A stretch of DNA of 64,000 nt, from assembly GCF_001517105.1 (NCBI RefSeq), contig NZ_LPVF01000010.1:310001-374000 (forward strand), in the 5' to 3' direction. The notes below the pieces were generated by a model, which saw only the letters and a list, made by a program, of their open reading frames with translations, made no database searches and was not told the origin of the DNA. The DNA comes from Bacillus halotolerans. Lineage in GTDB: Bacteria > Bacillota > Bacilli > Bacillales > Bacillaceae. Shown here one piece after another: positions 1 to 9,433 of this stretch (position 1 is its first letter; the number at the start of each line of letters is the position of its first letter). The position numbers were made by a program, and so were the translations under genes.

Positions 1-725
1 TGTACAGGCTGAAGGTGATCTAAGCTCCGTTTCTGAGTCCTTTTCAGATACGTATATAAACGGAGAAACGTTTTCGTTACGTCCGGATTCTGCAAATGCT
101 CAATAATCTGAACGTGCTCATCCGTTTCCCCATCTTCAATTGAAATGGTAGCGCCGCACCGCTCCTTCAGCTGAGCAACCGTCTTTTCATCAAGGCTTCC
201 CGATACGACAATTTCCCGCGCGCCGACCGAATAAATTTCTGATATGACGTCTTCCAGCCGTTCAATTAAAACAGCCAAATTTTCACCCGTTGTTAAATCG
301 GACAGCGCCAGCCCGTATCCGTTTGAGCAGGCCGAAACTGATGCAATAAAGTTGTTTTCTGATTCATGGATGCCTTTTCCGTCCATTACAGTTCCAGGCG
401 TAATCAGCTGAACGACTTCACGTTTGACGACGCCCTTTGCAGCCTTTGGATCCTCCGTTTGTTCGCATATGGCCACCTTGTATCCTTTTTTAATAAGCTG
501 CTCGATATATGCCGAAGCAGAATGATACGGAACACCGCACATCGGTATTTTTTCAGCGGCGCCTCCGTCTCTGCTTGTTAACGTAATTTCCAGCTCTTGT
601 GATGCTTTTTTAGCGTCCTCAAAAAACATTTCGTAAAAATCACCGAGACGAAAAAATAAAAAGGCATCCTGGTGCTCTGCCTTTATTTTTAAATATTGCT
701 GTATCATAGGCGTATAAGTAGCCAT
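1..725 (-). CDS. mutS: DNA mismatch repair protein MutS (N-terminal part, runs off the left edge)
   Basis: MutS binds base mismatches and small loops and recruits MutL to start post-replicative repair. The first 241 residues are present, starting at the ATG at 725 behind the ribosome site GAGGG. The visible part covers the mismatch-recognition domain, with the F-x-E mismatch wedge at F30-Y31-E32, and the start of the connector domain. The ATPase domain lies beyond the window. It is downstream of cotE and separated from it by a terminator. No lesion is seen in this part. It matters here because two neighbouring genes carry one-base homopolymer changes, the kind of error MutS normally repairs. 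Confidence 0.97.
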   Translation of the reverse strand, partial: MATYTPMIQQYLKIKAEHQDAFLFFRLGDFYEMFFEDAKKASQELEITLTSRDGGAAEKIPMCGVPYHSASAYIEQLIKKGYKVAICEQTEDPKAAKGVVKREVVQLITPGTVMDGKGIHESENNFIASVSACSNGYGLALSDLTTGENLAVLIERLEDVISEIYSVGAREIVVSGSLDEKTVAQLKERCGATISIEDGETDEHVQIIEHLQNPDVTKTFLRLYTYLKRTQKRSLDHLQPV

Positions 726-814
726 TGTTTAATCCCTCACTATGTATCAACGTTTCTATTTGCCAGCCTTCATTATAACATAAACAGAAAGTGTTAAAAG
801 AATGATATGTCTAT

Positions 815-858
815 ATAAAAAAGAGACTTGGGGTACCGACTCCCCTAGTCTCTTTTTT
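815..858 (-). terminator. Intrinsic terminator of cotE
   Basis: On the minus strand a hairpin with arms around GAGACTAGGGGA and CCCCAAGTCTC is followed by TTTTTTATATAG. It begins at the cotE stop codon, so it ends cotE transcription before mutS. Confidence 0.85.
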
Positions 859-1402
859 ATTCTTCAGGATCTCCAACTAAAAATTCAGGATTGATGTCCT
901 CCAGCTCTTCATCAAGTTCGTCTTCCCAATCCTCTTCGTCATCCTCTTCCCAATCAGAATTCACTTCTACAACAACCTTTGTTTCCCCTACCACTTCCGC
1001 CAAAAATTCCCTCTCCGCTTGCACGACAATTTTATTGCCATTTGGAGATATGGTGACTTCAAGGCAGTTTGGCTGCTGAAGCACTTTTGCAATCACTTCA
1101 TGCTCATCGTCTAAGTAATTGTTATCTCTGTATCTGAGTTTAATCACATCGACGTACTTCACTCGTTCTGTGACAACCTCTGTTTTTGTATTGTCTGCGT
1201 AAGAGTACCATACGTTTATATCGTAATACCCTTCAATTTCTACGGTTTTTCCGATTTTTTCTGCGTCATACTTGTGATTGATAATCCAACCGCCCAAAAT
1301 GCTGCTCGGTTTTTTCTCAGGGGAGATGGTATTGGTGCACTGTGTAAATTTTCTGCCTTTCGCTACTACCGCCTTCGTGATAATTTCCCTGTATTCAGAC
1401 AT
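857..1402 (-). CDS. cotE: Spore outer coat morphogenetic protein CotE
   Basis: CotE forms a ring around the forespore and directs assembly of the outer spore coat in the mother cell. The 181-residue product has the length known for B. subtilis. It starts [16 protein letters not shown] and ends in a strongly acidic tail of Glu/Asp-Trp repeats from about residue 150 ([18 protein letters not shown]), typical of the family. The start is supported by AAGGAGGC 9-10 bases upstream of the ATG. It is monocistronic, with a terminator at its stop codon. Two sporulation-type promoters lie upstream, one like SigE and one like SigK, matching the known P1/P2 control of cotE. Confidence 0.98.
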   Translation of the reverse strand: MSEYREIITKAVVAKGRKFTQCTNTISPEKKPSSILGGWIINHKYDAEKIGKTVEIEGYYDINVWYSYADNTKTEVVTERVKYVDVIKLRYRDNNYLDDEHEVIAKVLQQPNCLEVTISPNGNKIVVQAEREFLAEVVGETKVVVEVNSDWEEDDEEDWEDELDEELEDINPEFLVGDPEE

Positions 1403-1432
1403 TCCGGCATGCCTCCTTGTTCTTCTTCGTGT

Positions 1433-1461
1433 TATCTTATGCTGGGCATTCGTCTAGTGTG
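1433..1461 (-). promoter_or_regulatory. SigK-type promoter (P2) of cotE
   Basis: On the minus strand CACA (1458-1461) and CATAAGATA (1433-1441) are 16 bases apart. This fits the SigK pattern AC / CATAnnnTA. cotE is known to have a late mother-cell promoter, so the assignment is likely. Confidence 0.7.
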
Positions 1462-1503
1462 CATTTTTATAAATAAAATATAAAAATACAAAGTTTCTGT
1501 TCC

Positions 1504-1533
1504 ATTGTATGCAGGGGTGCCTAGAAACTTTAC
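1504..1533 (-). promoter_or_regulatory. SigE-type promoter (P1) of cotE
   Basis: CATACAAT (1504-1511, minus strand) is a perfect SigE -10 element. The -35 region at the right distance reads GTAAAGTT and is a poor match, so only the -10 element is strong. cotE is known to have an early mother-cell promoter. Confidence 0.55.
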
Positions 1534-1623
1534 TCATAAGTGCGATAAAGTTTATTTGGCTAAAGGCGGCAAAACAGATTGAATATTTAGTACATAGTTT
1601 GTTTAGTTCTTTTAATAGTTTAA

Positions 1624-1660
1624 CATAAAAAAACACGGGCCTGAAAAGGCACCGTGTTTA
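1624..1660 (-). terminator. Intrinsic terminator of ricA (ymcA)
   Basis: AACACGGTGCC and GGCCCGTGTT pair with a TTTTCA-type loop and are followed by a run of seven T on the minus strand. The hairpin starts at the ymcA stop codon. Confidence 0.85.
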
Positions 1661-2089
1661 AAGAGAACAGCTGTTATTTGAATGTTTCATCTTCGAACCG
1701 GTTTCTCCTTTTAGAAGGTCGCCTCCGGTTGATGCAATGATTTCATTTGTGACCTGATTGGAAATGGTGGTCGCCACGAGCTGCAGAAGGTCATTCACCT
1801 CAACCTGAGAATCTCTGAATTCCTGGATGACAGGAATGTCTTCAAGCTCCTCTTGCAGCGCATCAATTTTTTCTTCTACTTGTTTGAGCGCTTCGAGTTT
1901 TTGGTAATGCTTCAGATTAACAGCTTGTTTTTGCAGGGCTTTAATCTGATTAATGATTACAGACACTTTTGCGTTCTCATTAATTTGCGCTTCAGCCCGT
2001 TTGAAAAAATCAACCTCTTCTGTTTCAGAGATCATTTTTGCAAGGTTTCGTGCTTGCTGCACAATGTCTTTTTTAGAGTAGAGCGTCAT
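1658..2089 (-). CDS. ricA: RicA (YmcA), subunit of the RicAFT complex
   Basis: RicA (YmcA) works with RicF (YlbF) and RicT (YaaT). The complex binds [4Fe-4S] clusters and is needed for RNase Y-dependent mRNA maturation, biofilm formation, competence and sporulation. The 143-residue protein is a helical YlbF/YmcA-family polypeptide with long coiled-coil-like stretches (about residues 40-90). A single Cys lies three residues from the end (NNSCSL). It follows miaB by one base and probably shares its transcript, then ends at its own terminator. RNase Y itself is encoded 6 kb upstream, which fits the functional link. The ATG start is the natural one. Confidence 0.95.
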   Translation of the reverse strand: MTLYSKKDIVQQARNLAKMISETEEVDFFKRAEAQINENAKVSVIINQIKALQKQAVNLKHYQKLEALKQVEEKIDALQEELEDIPVIQEFRDSQVEVNDLLQLVATTISNQVTNEIIASTGGDLLKGETGSKMKHSNNSCSL

Positions 2090-2090
2090 C

Positions 2091-3621
2091 TTATTTCACC
2101 TCGATTGCTTCTCCTGCCATTTCTCCGTCAAGAGACCACGTTTTCGCTTGCTGGATTTTCACGCGAACGATTTTGCCGATCGCTTCCTTTGGTCCTTTGA
2201 AATTCACAAGCTTGCTTTTTTCAGTGTAGCCGGCAAGAACCTCAGGGTTGTTTTTGCTTTCGCCCTCAACTAATACTTCGACAACCTTGCCTTCATATTC
2301 CTTCATTTTTTTAGCAGAAATTTCATTAACCAGTGCGTTCAGACGCTGCAGGCGTTCTTTTTTCACTCTCATCGGAACGTTATCTTTCATTTTTTGCTGC
2401 AGGTGTGCCTTCACGCGGAGAGTAAATGAACGTATAGGCGCTGTCAAACTCCACTTCACGGTATAATGAAAGCGTTTCTTCAAACTGTTCGTCCGTTTCG
2501 TTAGGGAAGCCGACGATAATGTCAGTTGTTAAAGAAGCGTTTGGCATAGCCGCTTTGATTTTTCTGACGAGCTCCATGTAACGCTCTCTGTCATATTTGC
2601 GTGCCATCAGTTTCAAGACCTCTGAGCTTCCTGATTGGACCGGCAGATGAATATGATCGAGCAGATTGCCGCCTTTTGCAAGCACTTCAATAAGGTGATC
2701 ATCAAAGTCACGCGGATGACTCGTTGTGAAACGGATTCTCGGGATATCGATTTTGCGCAGCTCATCCATCAAATCACCAAGGCCGTAGTTCATATCTTCA
2801 AAGTCTTTTCCGTACGCGTTTACGTTTTGGCCTAAAAGTGTAATTTCCTTATAGCCTTCACTTGCAAGTCTTCTTACTTCCTGAATGATCTCTTCCGGAC
2901 GGCGGCTTCTTTCTTTTCCGCGTGTATACGGGACGATGCAATACGTACAGAACTTGTCACAGCCGTACATGATGTTGACCCAGCCTTTAATTTTTCCGTT
3001 GCGGACTTTCGGAAGGTTTTCAATGACATCGCCTTCCTTGGACCAAACTTCTATGACCATTTCTTTTGAAAGGTATGCTTCAGACAAAAGCTCCGGCAGA
3101 CGATGGATATTATGCGTACCGAAAATCATATCGACAAACGGATGTTTTTTCAAAATCCTGTTAACGACTGATTCCTCTTGTGACATACAGCCGCAAACGC
3201 CTAAGATAAGATCCGGGTTATTTTTTTTGAGTGCTTTTAAGTGTCCAAGCTCACCGAATACCTTGTTTTCCGCATTTTCACGGATTGCACATGTATTTAA
3301 CAAAATGACATTGGCATCGTCAACAGAGTTTGTCGCTTCATAGCCAAGAGCCATAAAGATCCCTGCCATTACTTCTGTATCATGTTCGTTCATTTGGCAG
3401 CCATACGTCCGGATATAGAATTTTCTTCCTTCACCCATGCCTTTGAATTCTTCAGAAATTTTAAAGTCATTATGATAAGTAACGGCTTCTTTGCCGCGTT
3501 TTTTCGCATCTTTTAAAGAAGGCGGAATGTAGACAGCTTCAAAGTACTTGCTGTAATCCTTCTCGGATTTTTTGTCCGATGGATTAACTTGTCCGCTCTC
3601 TAATTTTTGCTTTTCATTCAT
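2091..3621 (-). pseudogene. miaB: tRNA methylthiotransferase MiaB, frameshifted
   Basis: MiaB adds the 2-methylthio group to i6A37 of tRNA using two [4Fe-4S] clusters. The start (ATG at 3621 behind AAAGGAGAA) and most of the gene are normal: N-terminal cluster cysteines C75, C111 and C145, and the radical-SAM motif C221-xxx-C225-xx-C228. After about residue 410 the frame is lost. The minus strand has six A (2390-2395) where the in-frame reading needs five, so the first frame ends NER-stop at 2380. The remaining 100 residues, including the TRAM tRNA-binding domain, continue in another frame to 2091. The span is 1531 bases, exactly one more than the 510 codons of the intact family member. An ATG at the break could allow a separate TRAM fragment. 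Real mutation or a sequencing error; not decidable here. Confidence 0.9.
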
Positions 3622-3730
3622 ATGATATTTCTCCTTTCAAACCAAACTTCCACCCTCCAGTATAAAGGTTATTGAAGATCTGCACAACTGGCAACCTATC
3701 ATTGTACACTCATTGAGAATAATAATCAAT

Positions 3731-3767
3731 AAGGAATGAAAGGGAGAAGAGTGTTCCTTTCTCCTTA
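3731..3767 (-). terminator. Possible terminator after kbl
   Basis: The minus strand reads AAGGAGAAAGG, a loop, then CCTTTCATTCCTT, followed by only a weak T-rich stretch (ATTGATTATTATTC). A hairpin is credible, but terminator strength is doubtful. Confidence 0.4.
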
Positions 3768-4943
3768 CAATAGCTGAAGCTCCTTTGCTGTCTTTTCAAT
3801 GGCATCAAGCGCCTGATCCAGTTCTTCTTTGGTGTGCTCGGCTGTAATAATTGTGCGTATTCTGGCTTTTCCTTTTGCAACAGTCGGGAAAACGATGCTT
3901 TGTGCAAAAACACCTTGTGACAGAAGCTGATCAGAAAATTGCTTCGCTGCCCCCTCATCACCTATTAAAATAGGCAAAATCGGCGTCTCGCTCTGTGTGA
4001 GAGTAAAACCCATTTGGACAAGCATTGATTTAAAATAATGTGTATTCTCCCACAGACGCTCCATATGCTCCAGCTCTTCCAGCAAGACATCAATTGCTTC
4101 CATACAAGCTGCAGTTACAGCCGGAGGATGTGACGTGCTAAATAAAAACGGACGGCCTTTATGACGCAAATAGTCGATTAACACCTTTGAACCGGCAGCG
4201 TATCCCCCTAAAACTCCGATTGCCTTGCTTAACGTTCCGACTTGAATATGAACCCTTCCGTCAAGACCGAAATGATTTACCGTCCCTCTGCCGTTTTCGC
4301 CAAGCACTCCGGATGCGTGGGCGTCATCAACCATCACAAAAGCGTCATATTTCTCAGCGAGCTCCACAATGTCAGGCAGAGGAGCAATATTTCCATCCAT
4401 TGAAAATACGCCGTCAGTGACAATCAAGCGCATGCGGTAATTCATTGATTTTCTCAGCACCTTCTCTAAATCACTCATATTTACATGCTGATAAACCTTT
4501 TTATCCGCCTTAGTCAATCTGATTCCATCAATGATAGAGGCATGGTTCAATTCATCAGAAATGACAATATCGTCTTTTGAAAGAATGCTGGAAAGTACAC
4601 CTTGGTTTGTTGTAAAGCCTGATTGGAAGACAAGTGCCGCCTCTGTTTTTTTAAAGGCTGCCAGCTTTTTCTCCAATTCTTGATGCATGGTAAACGTTCC
4701 GGCGATTGTCCGGACTGAACCGGTTCCGGCTCCAAATTGCTGAGCAGCTTCCTGTGCAGCTTTGATGAGTCTTGGGTGTGAAGTAAATCCGAGGTAATTA
4801 TTAGAAGAAAGCTGAATGACTTTTTTATGATTCACTGTAACAGAAGGGCCCTGCATTGATTCAACCTGTTTAACGTCTTGCCATGTATGGTTTTCTTTCA
4901 TTCTTTCAAGCTCTGCTTTTAGAAACTCAAATTCTTTTGTCAT
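3765..4943 (-). CDS. kbl: 2-amino-3-ketobutyrate CoA ligase (glycine C-acetyltransferase)
   Basis: Kbl cleaves 2-amino-3-ketobutyrate with CoA to glycine and acetyl-CoA, the second step of threonine breakdown. The 392-residue protein is a full-length class II aminotransferase-fold enzyme. The PLP lysine is K240 in the motif GTLSKAIG, the PLP-stacking region is around NHASIIDG, and the phosphate/ring aspartate is in VDDAHASG. The ATG follows AAAGGGGGATCAAC. It lies 13 bases after tdh, the enzyme that makes its substrate, so tdh-kbl is a two-gene catabolic operon. Confidence 0.97.
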   Translation of the reverse strand: MTKEFEFLKAELERMKENHTWQDVKQVESMQGPSVTVNHKKVIQLSSNNYLGFTSHPRLIKAAQEAAQQFGAGTGSVRTIAGTFTMHQELEKKLAAFKKTEAALVFQSGFTTNQGVLSSILSKDDIVISDELNHASIIDGIRLTKADKKVYQHVNMSDLEKVLRKSMNYRMRLIVTDGVFSMDGNIAPLPDIVELAEKYDAFVMVDDAHASGVLGENGRGTVNHFGLDGRVHIQVGTLSKAIGVLGGYAAGSKVLIDYLRHKGRPFLFSTSHPPAVTAACMEAIDVLLEELEHMERLWENTHYFKSMLVQMGFTLTQSETPILPILIGDEGAAKQFSDQLLSQGVFAQSIVFPTVAKGKARIRTIITAEHTKEELDQALDAIEKTAKELQLL

Positions 4944-4956
4944 GTTGATCCCCCTT

Positions 4957-6000
4957 TTATGGAATTAAAATAACCTTTCCGCACTGTCCGCTTCTCATCA
5001 GTTCAAACCCTTTCTCAAACTCTTCTAATGGAAACTGATGGGTAATAATAGGTGAAAGATCCAGTGTGTTTGTTCTAAGAAATTGTGAAACCTGCCGCCA
5101 TGTCGTAAACATCTTTCTCCCTGTGATCCCTTGGATAGTAAGGCCTTTAAACACGACTTTATTCGTCAAGTCGATGGTAACCGGATGTTCCGGCAGGCTG
5201 AGAATATGAAATCTCCCGCCATTTGCAGCCATTGCTAGGCCTTGCGCGATAGCTAGAGGGTGACCCGACATCTCACAAACGAGATCAGCTCCTTCCCCGC
5301 CTGTTAAAGCGCTTACAATTTTGAGCGGATCTTCTTTTTCGACGGAGACCGTGCTTGTGGCTCCCATTTGTTTGGCGAGAGCTAATCTGTACTCATTTTT
5401 GTCAATGGCGACCACCTGCGCTGCACCTGCTGCTTTTGCGACCGCTACCGCCATAAGTCCGATCGGCCCGCATCCAATAATGGCAGTCGTTCCTCCGGCG
5501 TTCTGACTCTCAAGAACTGTATGAACGGCATTTCCTAAAGGCTCTTGAATGGAAGCAATCGCCGGGTCCATATCCGCGGGGTTCTTCCAAACGTTTTCGG
5601 CCGGCACTTTGACATACTCCGCAAAACAGCCTGCCGTGTCCACTCCGATAATGGCCGTATTTTTACATACATGAGGCTTTCCTGTTAAACAAGGGACGCA
5701 TGTGCCGCATACAATGTGTGTTTCCGCAGAAACATACTCCCCGATTTTTACACTGCTGACATTCTCGCCTACAGCCTCGACAATGCCACTAAACTCATGG
5801 CCGAAGACACAAGGAGCTTTTATTCTCTGCCGTGCCCATTGGTCCCAATTATAAATATGCACATCCGTGCCGCAAATGGAAGCTGCCTTAACTTTTATAA
5901 GAACTTCATGCTTATCGATTTCAGGAATGGGAACTTCAGCCAGCACAGCGCCGAAAGCACCGTGTTTTTTCATTACAGCTTTCATCTTTCCACTCTGCAT
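4957..6000 (-). CDS. tdh: L-threonine 3-dehydrogenase
   Basis: Tdh oxidises L-threonine to 2-amino-3-ketobutyrate with NAD. It is a zinc-containing medium-chain dehydrogenase of 347 residues. Catalytic zinc ligands are C43 (ICGTDVH) and H68-E69 (GHEFSG). The structural zinc cysteines are C98, C101, C104 and C112. The nucleotide-binding loop GCGPIG is near residue 175. The start is set at 6000, where AAAGGAGG stands 8 bases upstream; the frame remains open for 15 more codons upstream, which would cross the promoter and is rejected. It forms an operon with kbl. Confidence 0.97.
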   Translation of the reverse strand: MQSGKMKAVMKKHGAFGAVLAEVPIPEIDKHEVLIKVKAASICGTDVHIYNWDQWARQRIKAPCVFGHEFSGIVEAVGENVSSVKIGEYVSAETHIVCGTCVPCLTGKPHVCKNTAIIGVDTAGCFAEYVKVPAENVWKNPADMDPAIASIQEPLGNAVHTVLESQNAGGTTAIIGCGPIGLMAVAVAKAAGAAQVVAIDKNEYRLALAKQMGATSTVSVEKEDPLKIVSALTGGEGADLVCEMSGHPLAIAQGLAMAANGGRFHILSLPEHPVTIDLTNKVVFKGLTIQGITGRKMFTTWRQVSQFLRTNTLDLSPIITHQFPLEEFEKGFELMRSGQCGKVILIP

Positions 6001-6035
6001 GTACAATCCTCCTTTAAAAGTCTTGCTATAACCGG

Positions 6036-6064
6036 ATTGTACCATGATCTGGAATCACCGTAAA
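6036..6064 (-). promoter_or_regulatory. SigA-type promoter of tdh-kbl
   Basis: TTTACG (6059-6064) and TACAAT (6036-6041) are separated by 17 bases on the minus strand, about 36 bases before the tdh start. A near-palindrome lies directly upstream of the -35 element. Confidence 0.7.
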
Positions 6065-6070
6065 CAGATG

Positions 6071-6089
6071 TGTCTTCCTAGGAAAGACA
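6071..6089 (-). promoter_or_regulatory. Near-palindromic candidate operator upstream of tdh
   Basis: The 19-base element TGTCTTTCCTAGGAAGACA (minus strand) is an inverted repeat with one extra base in one arm. It ends seven bases upstream of the tdh -35 box, a position suited to an activator or repressor. The regulator is unknown to me. Confidence 0.4.
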
Positions 6090-6207
6090 AAAGTATCCGT
6101 CTTGAAAAATGGGCTAAATTTTTTTTATAAAAAGCCGGAATCGTTTTTAGACATGACATATGGTTCATTTATATTATAAAAATACTATTGAGAGAAAATA
6201 TCACAAT

Positions 6208-6250
6208 AAATGAAAAACAACCTGCTTGCATATGCAAACAGGTTGTGAAT
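6208..6250 (-). terminator. Intrinsic terminator of spoVS
   Basis: ACAACCTG and CAGGTTGT form an 8-bp stem, extended through the complementary loop sequence GCATATGC. It is followed by TTTTCATTTATTG on the minus strand, just after the spoVS stop. Confidence 0.85.
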
Positions 6251-6262
6251 ACTTTAATTTTC

Positions 6263-6523
6263 TTAGCGAGGCTCCACGATTAATTTAATCGCTGTTCTTT
6301 CTTCACCATCGATCTGAATATCAGTAAAAGCCGGAATACAAATCAAATCAACCCCGCTTGGCGCCACAAATCCTCTGGCGATTGCCACAGCTTTTACAGC
6401 TTGGTTCAAAGCACCCGCTCCAATTGCTTGAATCTCGGCGGCTCCGCGCTCTCTTAACACACCTGCAAGCGCACCTGCCACTGAATTTGGACTCGATTTT
6501 GCTGAAACTTTTAAGATTTCCAT
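6263..6523 (-). CDS. spoVS: Stage V sporulation protein S
   Basis: SpoVS is a small, highly conserved protein of the Alba-like fold required for normal sporulation and also affecting septation. The 86-residue product (MEILKVSAKSSPNSVAGALA...) has the standard length. The ATG follows AAGGGGGAGCAGAA. It is monocistronic: a SigH promoter lies about 130 bases upstream and a terminator follows the stop. Its molecular function is poorly defined. Confidence 0.97.
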   Translation of the reverse strand: MEILKVSAKSSPNSVAGALAGVLRERGAAEIQAIGAGALNQAVKAVAIARGFVAPSGVDLICIPAFTDIQIDGEERTAIKLIVEPR

Positions 6524-6654
6524 TTCTGCTCCCCCTTAGTTTTACAATGGATAAGTGAGTGTTCATTAGAACAATCATTATTAGATGTTGCTATCCAAAA
6601 AGCCATCCCCACAATGCTTTTCAAAAATAGCGGGCTACCTTCCATTTTTACTAT

Positions 6655-6682
6655 ATTCACTAAGGAGTTGCTATATTCCTGC
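6655..6682 (-). promoter_or_regulatory. SigH-dependent promoter of spoVS
   Basis: GCAGGAATA (6674-6682) and AGTGAAT (6655-6661) are 12 bases apart on the minus strand. Both fit the SigH consensus RnAGGAwWW / RnnGAAT. spoVS is a known SigH target. Confidence 0.85.
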
Positions 6683-6722
6683 TTTTCTTTTTAATATTTT
6701 TATAAAATAACCATGTGATCAA

Positions 6723-7517
6723 TTATTCAAAGAACATGTGATCATCATTGATTAAAATACGTTCGATTTTAACGGCTTTTTTCGTTTGATCGTCTATATC
6801 AATGACGACTCCGCTCAGGGTTGTTTTTCCTTCAGCGACAGTAAAGCGCACAGGAAGGTTTGTTTTGAAACGTTTGATAATCGTTTCTCTGTCCATCCCC
6901 AGTATACCGTCATATGGGCCGGTCATTCCTACATCAGTAATATATGCCGTGCCCTTCGGCAAAATGCGGTTATCCGCTGTTTGCACGTGAGTGTGAGTTC
7001 CTACTACAGCAGATGCCCGTCCATCCGTGTACCAGCCGAGTGCGAGCTTTTCACTTGTCGCTTCCGCATGGAAGTCGATAAAAATGTACGGTGTTCTTTT
7101 AGCAGCTTCGGCAATTAATTCATCCGCTTTTAAAAACGGATCATCGAGCGGCGGTAAAAACGTATGGCCTTGCAAGTTGATAACAGCAAGTTCTTTACCG
7201 TTTGCTTTCACATATGTGATCCCTTTTCCCGGTGTTCCTTCCGGAAAGTTTGCGGGACGGACTAAGTTCGGGACATCGTCAATAAAATCAAAAATTTCTT
7301 TTTTGTCCCAAGTGTGGTTTCCCATCGTGATCGCATCTGCGCCAGACTGTATTAAACTGTGATAGATTTTTTCTGTTAAGCCTTTTCCATGTGCGGCATT
7401 TTCGCCATTTATAATGGTAAAATGCGGCTTGTATTTTGTTTTCAGCTTTGGCACATACTCTTTTACCATGTCGCGGCCCGGTGACCCGACAACATCTCCG
7501 ATAAATAAAATTCTCAT
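6723..7517 (-). CDS. ymdB: Metallophosphoesterase YmdB (cyclic nucleotide phosphodiesterase)
   Basis: YmdB is a calcineurin-like phosphodiesterase reported to hydrolyse 2',3'- and 3',5'-cyclic nucleotides. It is needed for biofilm gene expression and for intercellular nanotubes. The 264-residue protein shows the metal-binding signatures GDVVGSPGRD (about 7-16), NGEN (38-41), GNHTWD (67-72), DFHAEATSEK (around 148) and GTHTHV (173-178). It lies downstream of rny, with a terminator between them that overlaps the rny stop. The start is the ATG behind AAAGGATT. Confidence 0.95.
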   Translation of the reverse strand: MRILFIGDVVGSPGRDMVKEYVPKLKTKYKPHFTIINGENAAHGKGLTEKIYHSLIQSGADAITMGNHTWDKKEIFDFIDDVPNLVRPANFPEGTPGKGITYVKANGKELAVINLQGHTFLPPLDDPFLKADELIAEAAKRTPYIFIDFHAEATSEKLALGWYTDGRASAVVGTHTHVQTADNRILPKGTAYITDVGMTGPYDGILGMDRETIIKRFKTNLPVRFTVAEGKTTLSGVVIDIDDQTKKAVKIERILINDDHMFFE

Positions 7518-7550
7518 TTTGTAAATCCTTTCTATTCCTCAGCCGTCAAA

Positions 7551-7590
7551 AAAATAAAGTGATGCTTAGCGCATCACTTTATTTTGCATA
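7551..7590 (-). terminator. Terminator between rny and ymdB
   Basis: A long inverted repeat, AAATAAAGTGATGC with GCATCACTTTATTT, has a TTAGC-type loop and ends in a T-rich stretch. The rny stop codon is inside the upstream arm. ymdB must be reached by read-through or by its own promoter. Confidence 0.8.
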
Positions 7591-9141
7591 CTCTACGGCT
7601 CGAGTTTCTCTAATGACTGTCACTTTAATATGACCTGGATAATCGAGCTCGTCCTCAATTCGTTTTCGGATATCTCGCGCCAGGCGATGAGCTTCAAGAT
7701 CATTTATTGAATCCGGCTTCACCATAATACGCACTTCACGTCCAGCCTGAATCGCAAATGATTTTTCAACACCTTCGTAGGACTCAGAAATTTCTTCGAG
7801 CTTTTCAAGTCTTCGAATGTAGTTCTCGAGCGTCTCACTTCTTGCGCCAGGTCTTGCAGCGGAAAGCGCATCTGCTGCAGCTACCAGCACAGCGATAATG
7901 GAAGTCGGCTCCTCGTCCCCATGGTGTGATGCAATACTGTTAATTACGACTGGGTGCTCTTTATATTTAGTCGCAAGCTCGACTCCGATTTCAACGTGGC
8001 TTCCTTCTACTTCATGGTCAATCGCTTTTCCGATGTCATGAAGTAATCCCGCCCGTTTAGCAAGCTTTGCATCTTCTCCAAGCTCCGATGCCATCAGCCC
8101 AGCCAAGAATGCGACTTCCATGGAATGCTTAAGCACATTTTGACCGTAGCTTGTACGGAACTTTAAGCGGCCGAGAATCTTGATCAGATCTGGGTGGAGG
8201 CCGTGAACGCCAACCTCAAATGTCGTTTGCTCACCCATCTCACGAATGTAGTCATCGACCTCGCGGCGAGATTTTTCAACCATTTCTTCAATCCGTGCCG
8301 GATGAATACGGCCATCCTGAACGAGTTTATCAAGAGCAATCCTTGCTGTCTCACGTCTGATCGGATCAAATCCCGACAGGATGACAGCTTCAGGGGTATC
8401 ATCGATAATCAGGTCAATACCTGTCAGCGTTTCAAGCGTACGAATGTTACGCCCTTCCCGGCCGATGATACGTCCTTTCATCTCATCATTTGGAAGATTG
8501 ACAACTGATACCGTTGTTTCGGCAACGTGGTCCGCTGCGCAGCGCTGTAAGGCGAGTGAAAGAATGTTTTTCGCTTTTTTATCCGCCTCTTCTTTCGCAC
8601 GGTTCTCAGTTTCTTTTGTCATGATGGCGATGTCATGTGAAAGCTCGTTTTCAACCCGGTCAAGAATGATTTGTTTCGCTTCGTCACGAGTCAGACTCGA
8701 AATTCGTTCCAACTCTGACTGCTGCATACGAATCATCTCATCCACTTTGCTTTCCATCTCTTCAATATGTTGTTGTCGTTCATTCAGAGAATGATCTTTC
8801 TTCTCCAACATCGCTTCCCGTTTATCAATTCCCTCATGTTTGCGATCAAGGTTTTCCTCCTTTTGGAGTAAACGGTTTTCTTGTTTTTGAAGCTCATTTC
8901 GTCTTTCACGAACTTCTTGTTCAGCATCTATTCGAAGTTTGTGGATTTCATCCTTTGCTTCAAGCAGAGCTTCTTTTTTCAGTGCTTCAGCATCACGCTT
9001 TGCATCTTCAAGAATTTGCTCGGCTGCACCGCGTGCGCCTGCAATTTTCGCTTCGGCAATGGTTTTACGAACATAGTAGCCAACAACTAAACCGAGTAGA
9101 ATCAGCAAAATGGAGATGAGAACCATCATAATTGGGGTCAT
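7579..9141 (-). CDS. rny: Ribonuclease Y
   Basis: RNase Y is the membrane-anchored endoribonuclease that starts decay and processing of many mRNAs in B. subtilis. The 520-residue product has an N-terminal transmembrane helix (about residues 4-24) and a long charged coiled coil to about 200. A KH RNA-binding domain with [10 protein letters not shown] follows (about 212-275), then the HD phosphohydrolase domain with LLHDIGK (near 360). The ATG at 9141 follows AGGAGGTGAAAGT. The 292-base upstream gap holds a strong SigA promoter. RicA, which modulates its action, is encoded nearby. Confidence 0.98.
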   Translation of the reverse strand: MTPIMMVLISILLILLGLVVGYYVRKTIAEAKIAGARGAAEQILEDAKRDAEALKKEALLEAKDEIHKLRIDAEQEVRERRNELQKQENRLLQKEENLDRKHEGIDKREAMLEKKDHSLNERQQHIEEMESKVDEMIRMQQSELERISSLTRDEAKQIILDRVENELSHDIAIMTKETENRAKEEADKKAKNILSLALQRCAADHVAETTVSVVNLPNDEMKGRIIGREGRNIRTLETLTGIDLIIDDTPEAVILSGFDPIRRETARIALDKLVQDGRIHPARIEEMVEKSRREVDDYIREMGEQTTFEVGVHGLHPDLIKILGRLKFRTSYGQNVLKHSMEVAFLAGLMASELGEDAKLAKRAGLLHDIGKAIDHEVEGSHVEIGVELATKYKEHPVVINSIASHHGDEEPTSIIAVLVAAADALSAARPGARSETLENYIRRLEKLEEISESYEGVEKSFAIQAGREVRIMVKPDSINDLEAHRLARDIRKRIEDELDYPGHIKVTVIRETRAVEYAK

Positions 9142-9312
9142 ACTTTCACCTCCTCTTGCTATGAACTTGGTTGTTGCTCAAAATAAGTGTCGGCATGTAC
9201 ATTGTCTAGTTTTCTCAACATACAGAACCTTCACAGGGAATGAAAGTTTCATCGCCCTTGTCAAGTTTAAATGGTTTAACAATCATGTTAAAAAAACAAA
9301 TGTTACAACTTC

Positions 9313-9341
9313 ATTGTAATTGTGTCGGAAATACTTGTCAA
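9313..9341 (-). promoter_or_regulatory. SigA promoter of rny
   Basis: TTGACA (9336-9341) and TACAAT (9313-9318) are 17 bases apart on the minus strand. The implied 5' untranslated region is about 165 nt, in which I see no obvious terminator. Confidence 0.75.
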
Positions 9342-9433
9342 GCTTGCCAGCTTAACGTTTGCCGAGCCGCCCCCATTTATCGTGCCGAACGTGAATCCGC
9401 CAATCTTTTGAAAAAAAAGATCGTAAATTACTC

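Noticed and set aside
891..1079. Serine-rich open frame on the plus strand opposite cotE
   Set aside because: It is the antisense of the acidic Glu/Asp codon repeats of CotE; no ribosome site and no independent support.
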